A DNA stretch of 64,000 bases from Microbacterium sp. cf332 (GTDB lineage: Bacteria > Actinomycetota > Actinomycetes > Actinomycetales > Microbacteriaceae), in contig NZ_FNKN01000001.1 of assembly GCF_900102175.1 (NCBI RefSeq), positions 1,178,001 to 1,242,000 on the forward strand, read 5' to 3'. Of this stretch, positions 33,250 to 41,920 are shown piece after piece. Made by a program: the position numbers and the translations under genes. Each line of letters starts with the position of its first letter. The first letter of the stretch is position 1. Below the pieces are notes generated by a model. That model did no database searches and was not told the origin of the DNA. It saw nothing but the letters and a program-made list of their open reading frames with translations.

Positions 33250-34219
33250 GAGCGCGCTGCCGCAGGAGAAGGGTGACGAAGACGGCGGCGCCGAGCACCC
33301 CGAGGATCATCGAGACGGGCACCTCGAACGGCATCCGGACGACGCGGCCCACGATGTCGCAGACCACGATGATCGCCACACCCCCCAGGCACACCCAGGG
33401 CAGGTTCGCGCGCAGGTTGTCGCCCCGCCACATCGAGACGAGGTTCGGCACGATGAGACCGAGGAAGGGCAGGAACCCGACCACGACCGTCGTCACGCCC
33501 GTGGCCACCGCGACGAGCGCCGTGCCCAGCAGCAGCACGCGGTCGTAGTTCACGCCGAGCGTGGTGGCGACGTCCTTGCCCAGGCTGGCCGCCGTGAGCC
33601 GGTCGGCGAAGAGAGCCACGAGCACGACGACGATGCCCACGATCCACAGCACCTCGTAGCGTCCGCGGACGACGGCGGTGAAGCTGCCCATGAACCACGT
33701 GCCCAGCATCTGCAGCGAGTTCGTGCTGACGGCGAGGTATGTCGTGAACGACGAGACGACGGCGCCCAGCATGATGCCGATCAGCGGCACGATGAGCGAG
33801 GTCCGCAGCTGGATGCGACGGAGGATCGCCAAGAAGACCATCGTGCCGACGAATGCCGCGACGCTGGCGAACAGCATCCGCACGACCAGGGGCGACTCGG
33901 GCACGAGGAGCACGGTGGCGAGCAGACCGAGAGCGGCCCACTCGGTGGTTCCTGTCGTGGTGGGCTCGACGAACCTGTTCTGAGTCAGCAGCTGCATGAC
34001 GAGGCCGGAGACGGCCATGGCGCACCCGGCGAGGACGAGCGCGAGGGTGCGCGGCACGCGGGTGATCCAGAGCATCTCGGCACCCAGACCGTCGGCGGCG
34101 AGATCGTAGACGCCGACGAAGAGGGAGCAGACGACGAGACCGACCACGACGAGGATGGCGGCGGGCAGGGCCAGGCGGTGCCGGGCACGGGCGGGGGCGG
34201 TGGCGGGGAGCGCGGTCAT
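33242..34219 (-). CDS. siderophore ABC transporter, FecCD-family permease (first)
   Basis: A 325-residue FecCD/BtuC permease with typical motifs: CAMAVSGLVMQLLTQNRFVEPTTTG in the N-terminal half, DVATTLGVNY in the coupling region and VGFLPFLGLIVPNLVS near the C-terminus. It would dimerise with the following permease. The start at ATG 34219 lies only 12 nt downstream of a strong hairpin that follows the binding-protein gene, so permease expression is probably lower than that of the binding protein. Confidence 0.91.
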   Translation of the reverse strand: MTALPATAPARARHRLALPAAILVVVGLVVCSLFVGVYDLAADGLGAEMLWITRVPRTLALVLAGCAMAVSGLVMQLLTQNRFVEPTTTGTTEWAALGLLATVLLVPESPLVVRMLFASVAAFVGTMVFLAILRRIQLRTSLIVPLIGIMLGAVVSSFTTYLAVSTNSLQMLGTWFMGSFTAVVRGRYEVLWIVGIVVVLVALFADRLTAASLGKDVATTLGVNYDRVLLLGTALVAVATGVTTVVVGFLPFLGLIVPNLVSMWRGDNLRANLPWVCLGGVAIIVVCDIVGRVVRMPFEVPVSMILGVLGAAVFVTLLLRQRAHG

Positions 34220-34230
34220 GATGCGAGGCG

Positions 34231-34257
34231 GTGCCCCGGCCTCGCGGACCGGGGCAC
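34231..34257 (-). terminator. intra-operon hairpin after the binding-protein gene
   Basis: GTGCCCCGG (34231-34239) pairs perfectly with CCGGGGCAC (34249-34257) around a 9-nt loop, between the binding-protein stop (34269) and the permease start (34219). Without a U-tract it probably acts as a partial terminator or 3'-end stabiliser, raising binding-protein mRNA over permease mRNA. Confidence 0.6.
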
Positions 34258-34268
34258 CTCCCGAGCGG

Positions 34269-35249
34269 TCAGTTCGCCGAGGCGAACGCCGCCGCGATGT
34301 CGCTGTAGAGCTTCGTGTAGGCCTGGATGCCCTCGTCGAGGTAGAAGCTCGGGGAGAGGTAGACGATCTGGCCCTTCTGGACGGCGGGGACGTTCTGCAG
34401 GGCCTCGGAACCTTCGATCAGCTCGGCCGCCGAGACGTAACCGTCCTCGCCGAACATCGCGTCGCGGTCGAGCACGATGAGCCACTCGGGGTTGGCGGCG
34501 GCGATCGCCTCGACGCTGATGTCGTCGCCGTGCGACGCGTCCTCAGCGCCCTGATCGATACCGGGGACCAGGTCGAGCGTCGGGAAGACGGCACCCACGC
34601 CGCGTCCTTCGCCGGGGGCCGCGAACGAGATCTTGCCGCCGGAGGTCAGGAGGCCGACCACCGTGTCGGTGCCGTTGTAGGCCGACTTCGCATCGGCGAC
34701 GGCGGTGTCGAGGGCGTCCGCGAGCTTCTTCGCGTCGTCCTCCCGGTCGAACACCTGGCCGAGGATCTCGACCTGGCGCTTGAGCTCGCCGATCTGCTCC
34801 TCGCCGTCGCGGGCGCTCGTCTCGATGGTGGCGGGCTGAATCGAGGCCAGGTCGTCGTAGATGTCGCGGAAACGGTATCCGCCGACGATCAGGTCGGGCT
34901 GGGCGGCGATGACCGCCTCGAGGTCGGGCTCGCGGTGGAGGCCGACATCGAGCACATCGTCGCCCCCGGACAGGTTGGGCCAGAGGTCGTACATGAGCGG
35001 CTTCGGGGCTGCGACGAGATCGATGTCCCAGTCGCTCAGGGTCTGGAACGTGGTGTTGTCGAGGGCGACGACCCGCTCGGGGGCGACCGGCACCTCGATC
35101 TCGCCGTGGTTGTCGGTGATGGTCACCGTGGTCGCGGCGGCGGCGGTCTCTTCGCTCGACGGGCTCGCGGACGAGGCGCAGCCGGCGAGGCCGAGAGCGG
35201 CCACGAGGGCCAACGAGAGGAGCGCGGGGCGGCGGTGTGCATGGGTCAC
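34269..35249 (-). CDS. iron-siderophore ABC transporter substrate-binding lipoprotein
   Basis: A 326-residue extracytoplasmic binding protein (FepB/FhuD type). The N-terminal lipoprotein signal ends in the lipobox LAGC, with the lipidated Cys at residue 24. Then a Ser-rich spacer, the start of the first lobe VAPERVVALDNTTFQTL and the second-lobe motif EWLIVLDRDAMFG. It captures a ferric siderophore and hands it to the FecCD permeases. A DtxR-type box lies 80-100 bases upstream in the shared intergenic region. No siderophore biosynthesis gene is visible, so the ligand may be a xenosiderophore. Confidence 0.9.
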   Translation of the reverse strand: MTHAHRRPALLSLALVAALGLAGCASSASPSSEETAAAATTVTITDNHGEIEVPVAPERVVALDNTTFQTLSDWDIDLVAAPKPLMYDLWPNLSGGDDVLDVGLHREPDLEAVIAAQPDLIVGGYRFRDIYDDLASIQPATIETSARDGEEQIGELKRQVEILGQVFDREDDAKKLADALDTAVADAKSAYNGTDTVVGLLTSGGKISFAAPGEGRGVGAVFPTLDLVPGIDQGAEDASHGDDISVEAIAAANPEWLIVLDRDAMFGEDGYVSAAELIEGSEALQNVPAVQKGQIVYLSPSFYLDEGIQAYTKLYSDIAAAFASAN

Positions 35250-35330
35250 GTGACGTATCTCCTGGTGCGGTGTCGAACGGATGCCACCTGGGGCGGCGGA
35301 TGCCGCGGGCCATGGCTCGCGGCGGCTGTG

Positions 35331-35347
35331 TAGGTTAGCCTAACCTT
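35331..35347. promoter_or_regulatory. DtxR/IdeR iron box in the divergent promoter
   Basis: TAGGTTAGCCTAACCTT is a near-perfect palindrome matching the DtxR/IdeR consensus (TTAGGTTAGCCTAACCTAA). On the plus strand it contains TAGCCT (35336-35341), which is the -10 of the leaderless siderophore-interacting protein gene starting at 35349. On the minus strand it contains TAGGCT, a candidate -10 for the binding-protein operon. Iron-loaded DtxR bound here would block both promoters. Confidence 0.85.
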
Positions 35348-35348
35348 C

Positions 35349-36134
35349 ATGTCCGCTCCGACCGCAACCCCATCGTTCCGGATCGATCGCCGCGCGCTCG
35401 ATCTGCACTTCCGGTCCGTCCGCCTGGTGGCGCGGCAGTGGCTGACGCCCGGCTACGTCCGCGTGCGCCTCGAGGGGGTCGACCTGCGCGGATTCGACTC
35501 CCCCGGGTGCGACGACCACATCCGCGTGTTCTTCCCGGAGGTGCCGCCGGACAGCATCGACGAGATGCGCGCCGCACCCAGCCGGGAGTACACCCCGTTG
35601 GCCTGGGATCCCGACGACTGCTGGCTCGACCTGGAGTTCGCCCTGCACGGCGGCGGAGTCGCGGCCGCGTGGGCGGCGAACGCCGAACTCGGGTCGACGG
35701 TCGGGATCGGCGGACCGCGGGGGTCCGCCGTGCTGACGGGACGCCCCGACGGCTGGCTGCTCGCGGGCGACGAGACGGCTGTGCCCGCCATCCGGCGCTT
35801 CGTGCACCTCATGGATGCCGACGCGGTCGGCCGGGTGCTCGTCGAGGTCGACGACCGCGATCACGAGCTGCCCATCGCCCCTCCCCCGGGTGTCGTCGTC
35901 GAGCAGGTCCACCGCGGCGCGGCGAGCGCGGGGACGCCGCTGGCGGCCCGGCTCGAGACCTTGGTGGCGGCCGACAGGCCGGCGGGCGCCGTGTTCGCCT
36001 TCGTCGCCGCCGAGCAGTCGATCGTACGTCCGGCGCGGCGGCTGCTCCTCGACCGCTGGGGGCTCGAACCCGATCAGATGACGGTCAAGGGGTATTGGAA
36101 GCGCGGCGAGCCCGAGTACCACGCGCCGCACTGA
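35349..36134 (+). CDS. siderophore-interacting protein (SIP/ViuB-type ferric reductase)
   Basis: A 261-residue FAD-dependent siderophore-interacting protein that would reduce ferric siderophores in the cytoplasm to release iron. The FAD-binding motif SREYTPLAW (RxYT) is near residue 80, followed by a phosphate-binding GIGGPRGSAV, the NAD(P)H-domain DGWLLAGDETAVPAI and the C-terminal VKGYWKRGEPEY typical of the family. The ATG at 35349 lies 7 nt after the -10 inside the iron box, so the mRNA is leaderless and iron-repressed. Divergent from the siderophore uptake operon. Confidence 0.93.
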   Translation: MSAPTATPSFRIDRRALDLHFRSVRLVARQWLTPGYVRVRLEGVDLRGFDSPGCDDHIRVFFPEVPPDSIDEMRAAPSREYTPLAWDPDDCWLDLEFALHGGGVAAAWAANAELGSTVGIGGPRGSAVLTGRPDGWLLAGDETAVPAIRRFVHLMDADAVGRVLVEVDDRDHELPIAPPPGVVVEQVHRGAASAGTPLAARLETLVAADRPAGAVFAFVAAEQSIVRPARRLLLDRWGLEPDQMTVKGYWKRGEPEYHAPH

Positions 36135-36253
36135 CCGGGCGTCCGTGTGCCCGCGCTCACTGGGCAGCTCCAGCCCCTTCCGCGGCTCGGACGGGGCCGC
36201 GACCGCCAGCTGAGAGCCTGCACGGCGCGGCACCCGTGAGCTAGCATCGCGGC

Positions 36254-36793
36254 ATGGAGGCCCTCTCGACAGCACCGCTGCCGCACGCCTCGCCGAGTGC
36301 GGCGCTGCGGCGGTTCGTCGCGCATGCCTTCCGGCTGCGCGGTCGCGCGAGCCGCAGCGAGTACTGGTGGTGGATGGCCGTCGGCTTCGCGGCGGCCGCC
36401 CTGCTGCTGTTGGTCGTTCCTCGGATGCTGTCGGGGCGCTGGCCGCGGCTCGACCTGTGGCTGCACCCGTTCGGCTGGTGGGGATGGCGCGGCGTCGAGC
36501 TCCTCGGTCCGATCCAACCGACCGATCCGCTGTCGACTCTGGTGGCGGCGTACCTGTGGTTGTCGGCGGTATGGGTGATGGTGACCTTCATCCCCGGTTT
36601 CACCGTCGCGGTACGGCGGCTCCACGACTCGAACCTGTCGGGCTGGTGGGTGCTGCTGAACCTTCTGCCGATCGGCGGTCTGATCCTGCTCCTCATGGCG
36701 CTGCGCCGTTCGCGGTCCGAGGGCGCACGGTTCGACGGCGACGCAGCGCTGCTCGAACGTGCGGCTGGCTGGACCTCTCGCGAGGCGGTCTGA
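36254..36793 (+). CDS. DUF805 membrane protein
   Basis: A 179-residue membrane protein of the DUF805 (YhaH-like) family. The diagnostic FRLRGRASRSEYWWWM is near residue 25, and TVAVRRLHDSNLSGWW precedes the last hydrophobic segments. About three to four membrane helices. The role of the family is unknown. ATG 36254 has TAGCAT (36242-36247) with a 6-nt gap, leaderless. The stop overlaps the next start by one base (TGATG). Confidence 0.85.
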   Translation: MEALSTAPLPHASPSAALRRFVAHAFRLRGRASRSEYWWWMAVGFAAAALLLLVVPRMLSGRWPRLDLWLHPFGWWGWRGVELLGPIQPTDPLSTLVAAYLWLSAVWVMVTFIPGFTVAVRRLHDSNLSGWWVLLNLLPIGGLILLLMALRRSRSEGARFDGDAALLERAAGWTSREAV

Positions 36794-37077
36794 TGCCCAC
36801 GCTGTCGGTGATCCCGTTGCTGCTGTCCGTCGTGGGCGCCCTGTCGCTCGGCGACTCGGGTTCGCTCGCGGCAGCGGCGACGGCGGTCGCGCTGGTGACG
36901 CTTGCCATCGCCGTCGTGTCGGTCGCCCGCGATGGGGGCGCGACCGCGTCGGCAGGCTCGCGCCGGCCGCATCCGCAACGATCGATCTCCCCCTCTACTC
37001 TCCTCGCGCAGAGCGATCCCGATGCTCCCGGTCGGCGCCGCCCGCGCGCGCCGGGGCTCGCGGCATCGGCCGCGTAG
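36793..37077 (+). CDS. small membrane protein next to YidC paralogue (DUF6412-like)
   Basis: A 94-residue protein with two hydrophobic segments (about residues 4-22 and 28-46) and a basic, Pro/Ser-rich C-terminal tail of ~45 residues. Its ATG shares one base with the DUF805 stop, so it is translated from the same mRNA. Small proteins of this shape are found beside an accessory YidC gene in Microbacteriaceae; assignment to DUF6412 is from memory of that context and is tentative. Confidence 0.6.
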   Translation: MPTLSVIPLLLSVVGALSLGDSGSLAAAATAVALVTLAIAVVSVARDGGATASAGSRRPHPQRSISPSTLLAQSDPDAPGRRRPRAPGLAASAA

Positions 37078-37165
37078 CCACGCCCGCGACTGCCCGCGCT
37101 CCGCGGGCCGTTCGGCGTCCCTTCGCGGCTGACCTCCGTGTCCAGCCTCGACGATCGGACCCTTC

Positions 37166-37891
37166 GTGGACCCCTTCTCCCTCCCACCCCTCGCCGCCGC
37201 ACTCGATGCCGTGGCCTCGATCCTCGCCGCGCTGACCGCGGCGCTCGCACCCGCTCTTGGCGACCTCGCCGCCGCGGCATCCGTCATCCTCATCACCGTC
37301 CTCGTGCGCGCCGCTCTCATCCCCGCGGGTGTCGCCCAGGCGCGCGCGGACCGCGCTCGGGCGCGGCTGGCACCTCGGCTGCGCGAGCTGCAGCGGCAGC
37401 ACCGCGCCGACCGCGAGAGGCTGCAGCGTGAGACGCTGAAGCTCTATCGCGACGAGAACGTCTCGCCGACCGCGGGGTGCCTGCCGATACTCGTCCAGGT
37501 GCCGATCGTCGGCCTGCTGTACGGGGCGTTCATCCACCCGTCCATCGCGGGACACGCGAACGCCCTGCTCGCGCAGACCCTCGCCGGCGTGCCGCTCGGA
37601 TCGAGTCTCGCCGGCACGCTCGCCGCGGGCTCGCTCACCCTCGAGACCGCGCTCGTGTTCGGCGCGGTGATCGCCGTGATCGCCGTCGTCGGTGAGCTGA
37701 CCCGGCGCCTCTTCCGCGTCCGCGACGCTCCCGCCGCTGTCGCGGGGCTGCTCGGCGCGGCGCAGTTCGCGACGGCCGTGGTCGCCGCGTTCGTGCCGCT
37801 GGCCGCAGGGCTGTATCTCGTGGTAACCGTCGCCTGGTCCCTCGCGCAACGCCTCGTCCTGCGCCATCTCATCCCGGCCGCGCCCGCCTGA
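37166..37891 (+). CDS. YidC/Oxa1-family membrane protein insertase (short paralogue)
   Basis: A 241-residue YidC/Oxa1-type protein. After an N-terminal segment, the cytoplasmic basic coiled-coil hairpin ARADRARARLAPRLRELQRQ and LKLYRDENVSPTAGCLPIL with VQVPIVGLLYGAF are family hallmarks, followed by more membrane helices and a short basic tail. It is shorter than the main actinobacterial YidC (over 300 residues) and lies away from rpmH/rnpA, so it is probably a second, specialised insertase. GTG 37166 is the start. It ends at a strong bidirectional terminator. Confidence 0.85.
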   Translation: MDPFSLPPLAAALDAVASILAALTAALAPALGDLAAAASVILITVLVRAALIPAGVAQARADRARARLAPRLRELQRQHRADRERLQRETLKLYRDENVSPTAGCLPILVQVPIVGLLYGAFIHPSIAGHANALLAQTLAGVPLGSSLAGTLAAGSLTLETALVFGAVIAVIAVVGELTRRLFRVRDAPAAVAGLLGAAQFATAVVAAFVPLAAGLYLVVTVAWSLAQRLVLRHLIPAAPA

Positions 37892-37907
37892 ACGCCTTCG
37901 ACGGACG

Positions 37908-37944
37908 GGAATGGCCCCTTCCCGCGCAGAGAAGGGGCCATTCC
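37908..37944. terminator. bidirectional terminator between yidC paralogue and S9 peptidase
   Basis: GGAATGGCCCCTTC (37908-37921) and GAAGGGGCCATTCC (37931-37944) form a perfect 14-bp stem with a 9-nt loop between two convergent genes (stops at 37891 and 37966). Being symmetric, it can end transcription from both sides. Confidence 0.85.
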
Positions 37945-37965
37945 TGACCAGCGAGCAGGGCTTCG

Positions 37966-40044
37966 TCAGCCGCGCGGCGGCAGCTTCTCATCGAGGAAGG
38001 CGAAGACCGTCTCGTACCAGACGCGCGCGTTCTGCGGCGAGAGGATCCAGTGGTTCTCGTCGGGGTAGTACAGGAACCGGTGCGGGCTCGTACCGTCCTC
38101 GGCGGCGTGGTGCTCGTTGAGGTCGGCCCACAGCCGCAGCCCCTCTCCGATCGGTACGCGGTAGTCCCGGTCTCCGTGGATCACGAGCATCGGGGTGCGG
38201 ATGTCGCGGACGAAGCGGTGCGGCGAATTGGCGACCGCGCCCTCGGGGCTGAAGATGCTCTGCCAGTACGGCGCGAAGTCGGTCGTGCCGCTGAACTGAT
38301 CGAACGCCCACAGACTCGCGTGTGTGACGATGGCGTCGAAGCGATCGGTGTGGCCCGCGACCCAGTTCGCCATGTATCCGCCGAACGAGCCGCCCATCGC
38401 CGCGGTCCGAGACTCGTCGATGTCGTCTCGCGCCACGACGGCGTCCGTGATCGACATGAGGTCGGTGTACGGCGCCGCACCCCAGGCATCCCAGCCGCGC
38501 GCGATGAAGTCGAGTCCGTAGCCGGTCGACAGCGCCGGGTCGGGCAGCAGCACCGCGTAGCCGCGTGCCGCGGCCAGCAGCGGGCTCCACCGCCAGCTCC
38601 AGGCGTTCCAGCTGTTGAGCGGGCCACCGTGGATCCACAGCAGCAGCGGTGCCGGCGCTGCGGCATCGGCTGCCGCGGGCAGCACGAGCCAGCCGCGCAC
38701 CCGGGCGCCGTCCTCGGCCCGGGTCTCGACCTCGACCATCGACGCGGTCGTCGACGGCGCGGGGGCGGGGTTGGCGAGGGGCGTCACCGCGCCGTCGGCG
38801 GCGACCCGCACCGGGTGCGGCGGCGTCAGCCAGTTCGAGCGGAGCGCGATGACGTCGCCCGTGCCGGCGACCGTCTCGACGTGGGTGTAGGCGAAGTCGT
38901 CGTGCGTCGTCTGCACTGCCGCGCCGCCGTCGAGCGGCAGGCGGAAGAGGGGGCCTCGGCCGTCGTGGTCGGCGGTGGCGATGAGCGCGGTGTCGTCGTC
39001 GGCGAACCGGATGCTGCTGGGCCAGCGGTCCCAGCCGGCCGCGAGCCTGCGTGCGGACTCGCCGTCGCCGTCGAGGTCGCCGGCCCAGATCTCCTGATCG
39101 GTGGGGCCTGCGGGCGTCGGCTTCTCAGATCGGACGTAGGCGAGGCGGGCGCCGTCATGACTGAGCACCGGCATCCCGAAGTCGACGTCGACCTCGTCGC
39201 GGATGACGCGCTGCTCGCCCGTCGACGTGGCAACGGTCACGAGACGGTACCGGGCGTCGCGACCCTGAGGTTCGGGCATCGAGGCGACGAGCCTCTCACC
39301 GTCGGGAGTCAGTGCCATCCCGGCCGTGCCGGCGGTGCGACCGCGCACGAGGATGCGGGGGCGAGGCAGCCCCGCGGGGTACGGTTCGTCTGCGGCATCC
39401 GCCTCTCCCGCCGCGCCGGCGACCTCGTCGACGGCGGCATCGACGGTCGCCACGACGGTGGGCGCGTCAGCCAGCTCGGCGAGGTCGAGCGTCAGGAGCA
39501 CGGGCTCGTGCGGCCCGAGGTCGTGGTCCCAGTAGCGCACGGGGTAGGTGTCGTGGATGATCGCCGAGACCTTGAGCTTCTTGCGCTCCGCGCGAAGCTT
39601 CGCATCGGCCTCGATCGTGGCGGCCTCGGGCAGCATCGTCGAGGCGACGACGATCCGGTCGGACGCCGTCGCGGCGACGACCGCCGAGACGCCGCCCGCG
39701 AGCCGCGTGACCGGCCGCGCCTCACCACCGGCCGCCGGGAGCAGCCACAGCTGCGCCGGCGCTCCGTCGGAGGCGTCGTTGTCCGGGCGGGCCGAAACGA
39801 ACAGCAGGTCGCCGGCCGCGGTGAAGACCGCACCCGACTCGCCCGTCGTCGAGCGGGTGAGACGGCGTGGGGCACCGCTGCCGTCGGCGGGGACGGTCCA
39901 CAGCGAGCGCTCGTACCCGGTGCGATCCTTGGTCAAGGTCGCAACCGTCAGCACGACACGTGTGCCGTCGGGTGAAGTCGCCGCGGCATCGATGCGCGGG
40001 AGGGCGTAGTAGTCGTCGAGTGAGTCGAACGGAGTCGTCGGCAT
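37966..40044 (-). CDS. S9-family serine peptidase (prolyl oligopeptidase type)
   Basis: A 692-residue cytoplasmic peptidase. The N-terminal two thirds are a beta-propeller of WD40/TolB-like repeats (GTRVVLTVATLTKD, VFTAAGDLLFVSARPD). The C-terminal alpha/beta-hydrolase domain has the complete triad: Ser553 in GGSFGGYMANW, Asp627 in GDRDYRVP and His665 in DENHW. Related acylaminoacyl-peptidases cleave short peptides. ATG 40044 has TAGCGT (40056-40051) with a 6-nt gap, so it is leaderless and independent of the upstream aldo/keto reductase. Confidence 0.92.
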   Translation of the reverse strand: MPTTPFDSLDDYYALPRIDAAATSPDGTRVVLTVATLTKDRTGYERSLWTVPADGSGAPRRLTRSTTGESGAVFTAAGDLLFVSARPDNDASDGAPAQLWLLPAAGGEARPVTRLAGGVSAVVAATASDRIVVASTMLPEAATIEADAKLRAERKKLKVSAIIHDTYPVRYWDHDLGPHEPVLLTLDLAELADAPTVVATVDAAVDEVAGAAGEADAADEPYPAGLPRPRILVRGRTAGTAGMALTPDGERLVASMPEPQGRDARYRLVTVATSTGEQRVIRDEVDVDFGMPVLSHDGARLAYVRSEKPTPAGPTDQEIWAGDLDGDGESARRLAAGWDRWPSSIRFADDDTALIATADHDGRGPLFRLPLDGGAAVQTTHDDFAYTHVETVAGTGDVIALRSNWLTPPHPVRVAADGAVTPLANPAPAPSTTASMVEVETRAEDGARVRGWLVLPAAADAAAPAPLLLWIHGGPLNSWNAWSWRWSPLLAAARGYAVLLPDPALSTGYGLDFIARGWDAWGAAPYTDLMSITDAVVARDDIDESRTAAMGGSFGGYMANWVAGHTDRFDAIVTHASLWAFDQFSGTTDFAPYWQSIFSPEGAVANSPHRFVRDIRTPMLVIHGDRDYRVPIGEGLRLWADLNEHHAAEDGTSPHRFLYYPDENHWILSPQNARVWYETVFAFLDEKLPPRG

Positions 40045-40070
40045 GACTCCACGCTATCCGGCGCGCGTCG

Positions 40071-40901
40071 TCACATCTCCTCGTGCGTATCGGGATCGCC
40101 GTCCCAGAGCCGTCCGCGCTCGAGGGCGCTGATGGCTGCGAGTTCCTCGCCGGTCAGCACGAAGCCGAAGACGTCCGCGTTCTCACGCTGACGTGCCGCA
40201 TCTGCCGACTTGGGGATGGGCGTCGAGGAGAGCTGGGTGTGCCAGCGGAGCACGACCTGAGTGCCCGAGACGCCGTGCGCCGCCGCGATGTCGGCGATGA
40301 CCTGTTCGCTCAGCAGCTCGCTGCGGCGTGCGAGCGGGCTCCAGCTCTCGGTGCGGATGCCGTTCGCGGCGTGGAACGCACGCAGCCCCGCCTGCGGGAA
40401 GTAGGGGTGCATCTCGACCTGGTTCACCGCGGGTGCGACGCCGGTCTCGTCGATCAGACGGGCGAGCATCGGCTCGGTGAAGTTCGAGACGCCGACCGAA
40501 CCGACCTGCCCCTCGTCGCGGAGCGCGAGCATGGCGCGGTAGGTCTCGAGCCACTTGCCCTGACTCGGATTGGGCCAGTGGATGAGGTAGAGGTCGATCC
40601 GCTCGACGCCCAGGCGCCCGAGCGATGCCTCCGCGCTGCGGATGGTCTCGTCGAAGCCGTGGTCGCGACCGGGCACCTTCGTCGTGATGACGAGCTGGTC
40701 GCGGATGCCGCTCCGACGCACCGCCTCACCGACCTCCGACTCGTTCTCGTAGTTCACGGCCGTGTCGAGCAGGCGGTAGCCCGAGTCGATCGCCGACGAG
40801 ACGGCGTCGATGCCCGCGTCGCCGCGGAGGTTGTAGGTGCCGAGGCCGAGCTCGGGGAAGTCGGCGCCGTCGTTGAGCGAGACCGTGGGAATCGTGACCA
40901 T
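40071..40901 (-). CDS. aldo/keto reductase
   Basis: A 276-residue NADPH-dependent aldo/keto reductase (2,5-diketo-D-gluconate reductase-like). The catalytic tetrad is recognisable: Asp in YRLLDTAVNYENE with its Tyr, Lys in VITTKVPGRD and His in YLIHWPN. The C-terminal cofactor loop reads TPIPKSADAARQRENADVF. Start ATG 40901 is chosen over GTG 40910 because TAGCGT (40914-40909) ends 7 nt before it and would overlap the longer start. Substrate unknown. Confidence 0.92.
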   Translation of the reverse strand: MVTIPTVSLNDGADFPELGLGTYNLRGDAGIDAVSSAIDSGYRLLDTAVNYENESEVGEAVRRSGIRDQLVITTKVPGRDHGFDETIRSAEASLGRLGVERIDLYLIHWPNPSQGKWLETYRAMLALRDEGQVGSVGVSNFTEPMLARLIDETGVAPAVNQVEMHPYFPQAGLRAFHAANGIRTESWSPLARRSELLSEQVIADIAAAHGVSGTQVVLRWHTQLSSTPIPKSADAARQRENADVFGFVLTGEELAAISALERGRLWDGDPDTHEEM

Positions 40902-40996
40902 GCGCGACACGCTACGCCGTGACCCCGTCTCACGTCGCGGGGCTTGCGTCGGCCGGTCCGAACCCGTCCGGCCGACCCCGGTCTCGCCTGCCCGCC

Positions 40997-41800
40997 TCAG
41001 CGGGCCAGGAATTCCTCGATGACGGTGAGCACGCCCGCCTCGGTGTGAGAGGGCGCGCTGTACCGGGCGACGGCGGCGATGTCGGGATGCGCCTCCGCCA
41101 TCGCGTACGAGAAACGCGCCTGCTGCAGCAGCTCGAGGTCGTTCAGGTAGTCGCCGAACGCCATCGTCTGGTCGGGACCGATGCCGAGCTCATGCTGCAA
41201 CCGCGACAGAGCCCGTCCCTTGTTCACGCCGGGATTCATGATGTCGACCCAGTGCTGTCCCGAAACGACGACCTGGTGGGTCTCCCGCAGATCGAGCAGG
41301 GCGGGGGCGACCGACTGCTCGGCGGACGCGAAGTCGAACACCGCCAGCTTGAGGATCTCGTCGTCGACCCGCGTGAGATCGTCGACGACCGCTAGCTCGG
41401 CGTAGTACTTGTCGGCTTCGGCGAAGAAGGCCTGGTCGGCGCGCTCGATGTACGCCGACCTCTTGCCACAGACGACGAGACCGACATCGAGGTCGTCGAA
41501 GTCTCGGACGCGCCGCACGACGGATGCCGCGAAGTCGGGAGCGAGGGCATCCGAGCTCACCTCGACACCGCCCCGCACGACGTACGCGCCGTTCTCGGCG
41601 ATGTAGTCGAGCTCGACCGGGGCTGACGCGAACTGACGCCGCAGCGTGGCCAGTTGCCGACCGCTGGCCGGAGCGAAGGCGATGCCCCGGTCGTGCAGCC
41701 GGGGCAGCAGCCGCCAGAGGCCGTCGAGGATGAGCCCGTCCGCGTCGAGGAGCGTGCCGTCCATGTCGACGGCGATGAGGCGGATGTCGGGAGCGGTCAC
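40997..41800 (-). CDS. Cof-type HAD-superfamily phosphatase
   Basis: A 267-residue HAD hydrolase of the Cof (IIB cap) type. Motif I is AVDMDGTLLD (nucleophile Asp12, acid/base Asp14), motif II is in FAPASGRQL, the lysine is in NKGRALSRL and motif IV is AFGDYLNDLELL. These enzymes dephosphorylate sugar phosphates or nucleotides. GTG 41800 is the start; the preceding open frame contains a HK-antisense stretch and is not used. It is divergent from the sensor kinase gene, 120 bases away. That gap holds the palindrome GGGTTAACCC (41850-41859). Confidence 0.88.
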   Translation of the reverse strand: MTAPDIRLIAVDMDGTLLDADGLILDGLWRLLPRLHDRGIAFAPASGRQLATLRRQFASAPVELDYIAENGAYVVRGGVEVSSDALAPDFAASVVRRVRDFDDLDVGLVVCGKRSAYIERADQAFFAEADKYYAELAVVDDLTRVDDEILKLAVFDFASAEQSVAPALLDLRETHQVVVSGQHWVDIMNPGVNKGRALSRLQHELGIGPDQTMAFGDYLNDLELLQQARFSYAMAEAHPDIAAVARYSAPSHTEAGVLTVIEEFLAR

Positions 41801-41920
41801 CCACCCATCCTCGCCGACCCGGGCGGCCGACGCCGACGGCGCCGGCCGGGGGTTAACCCGAACGGGAGTCTCCGGGCCGCTCACCTGCGCGAGCGGGGAG
41901 CGCGGTCCTAGCGTGGAGGC

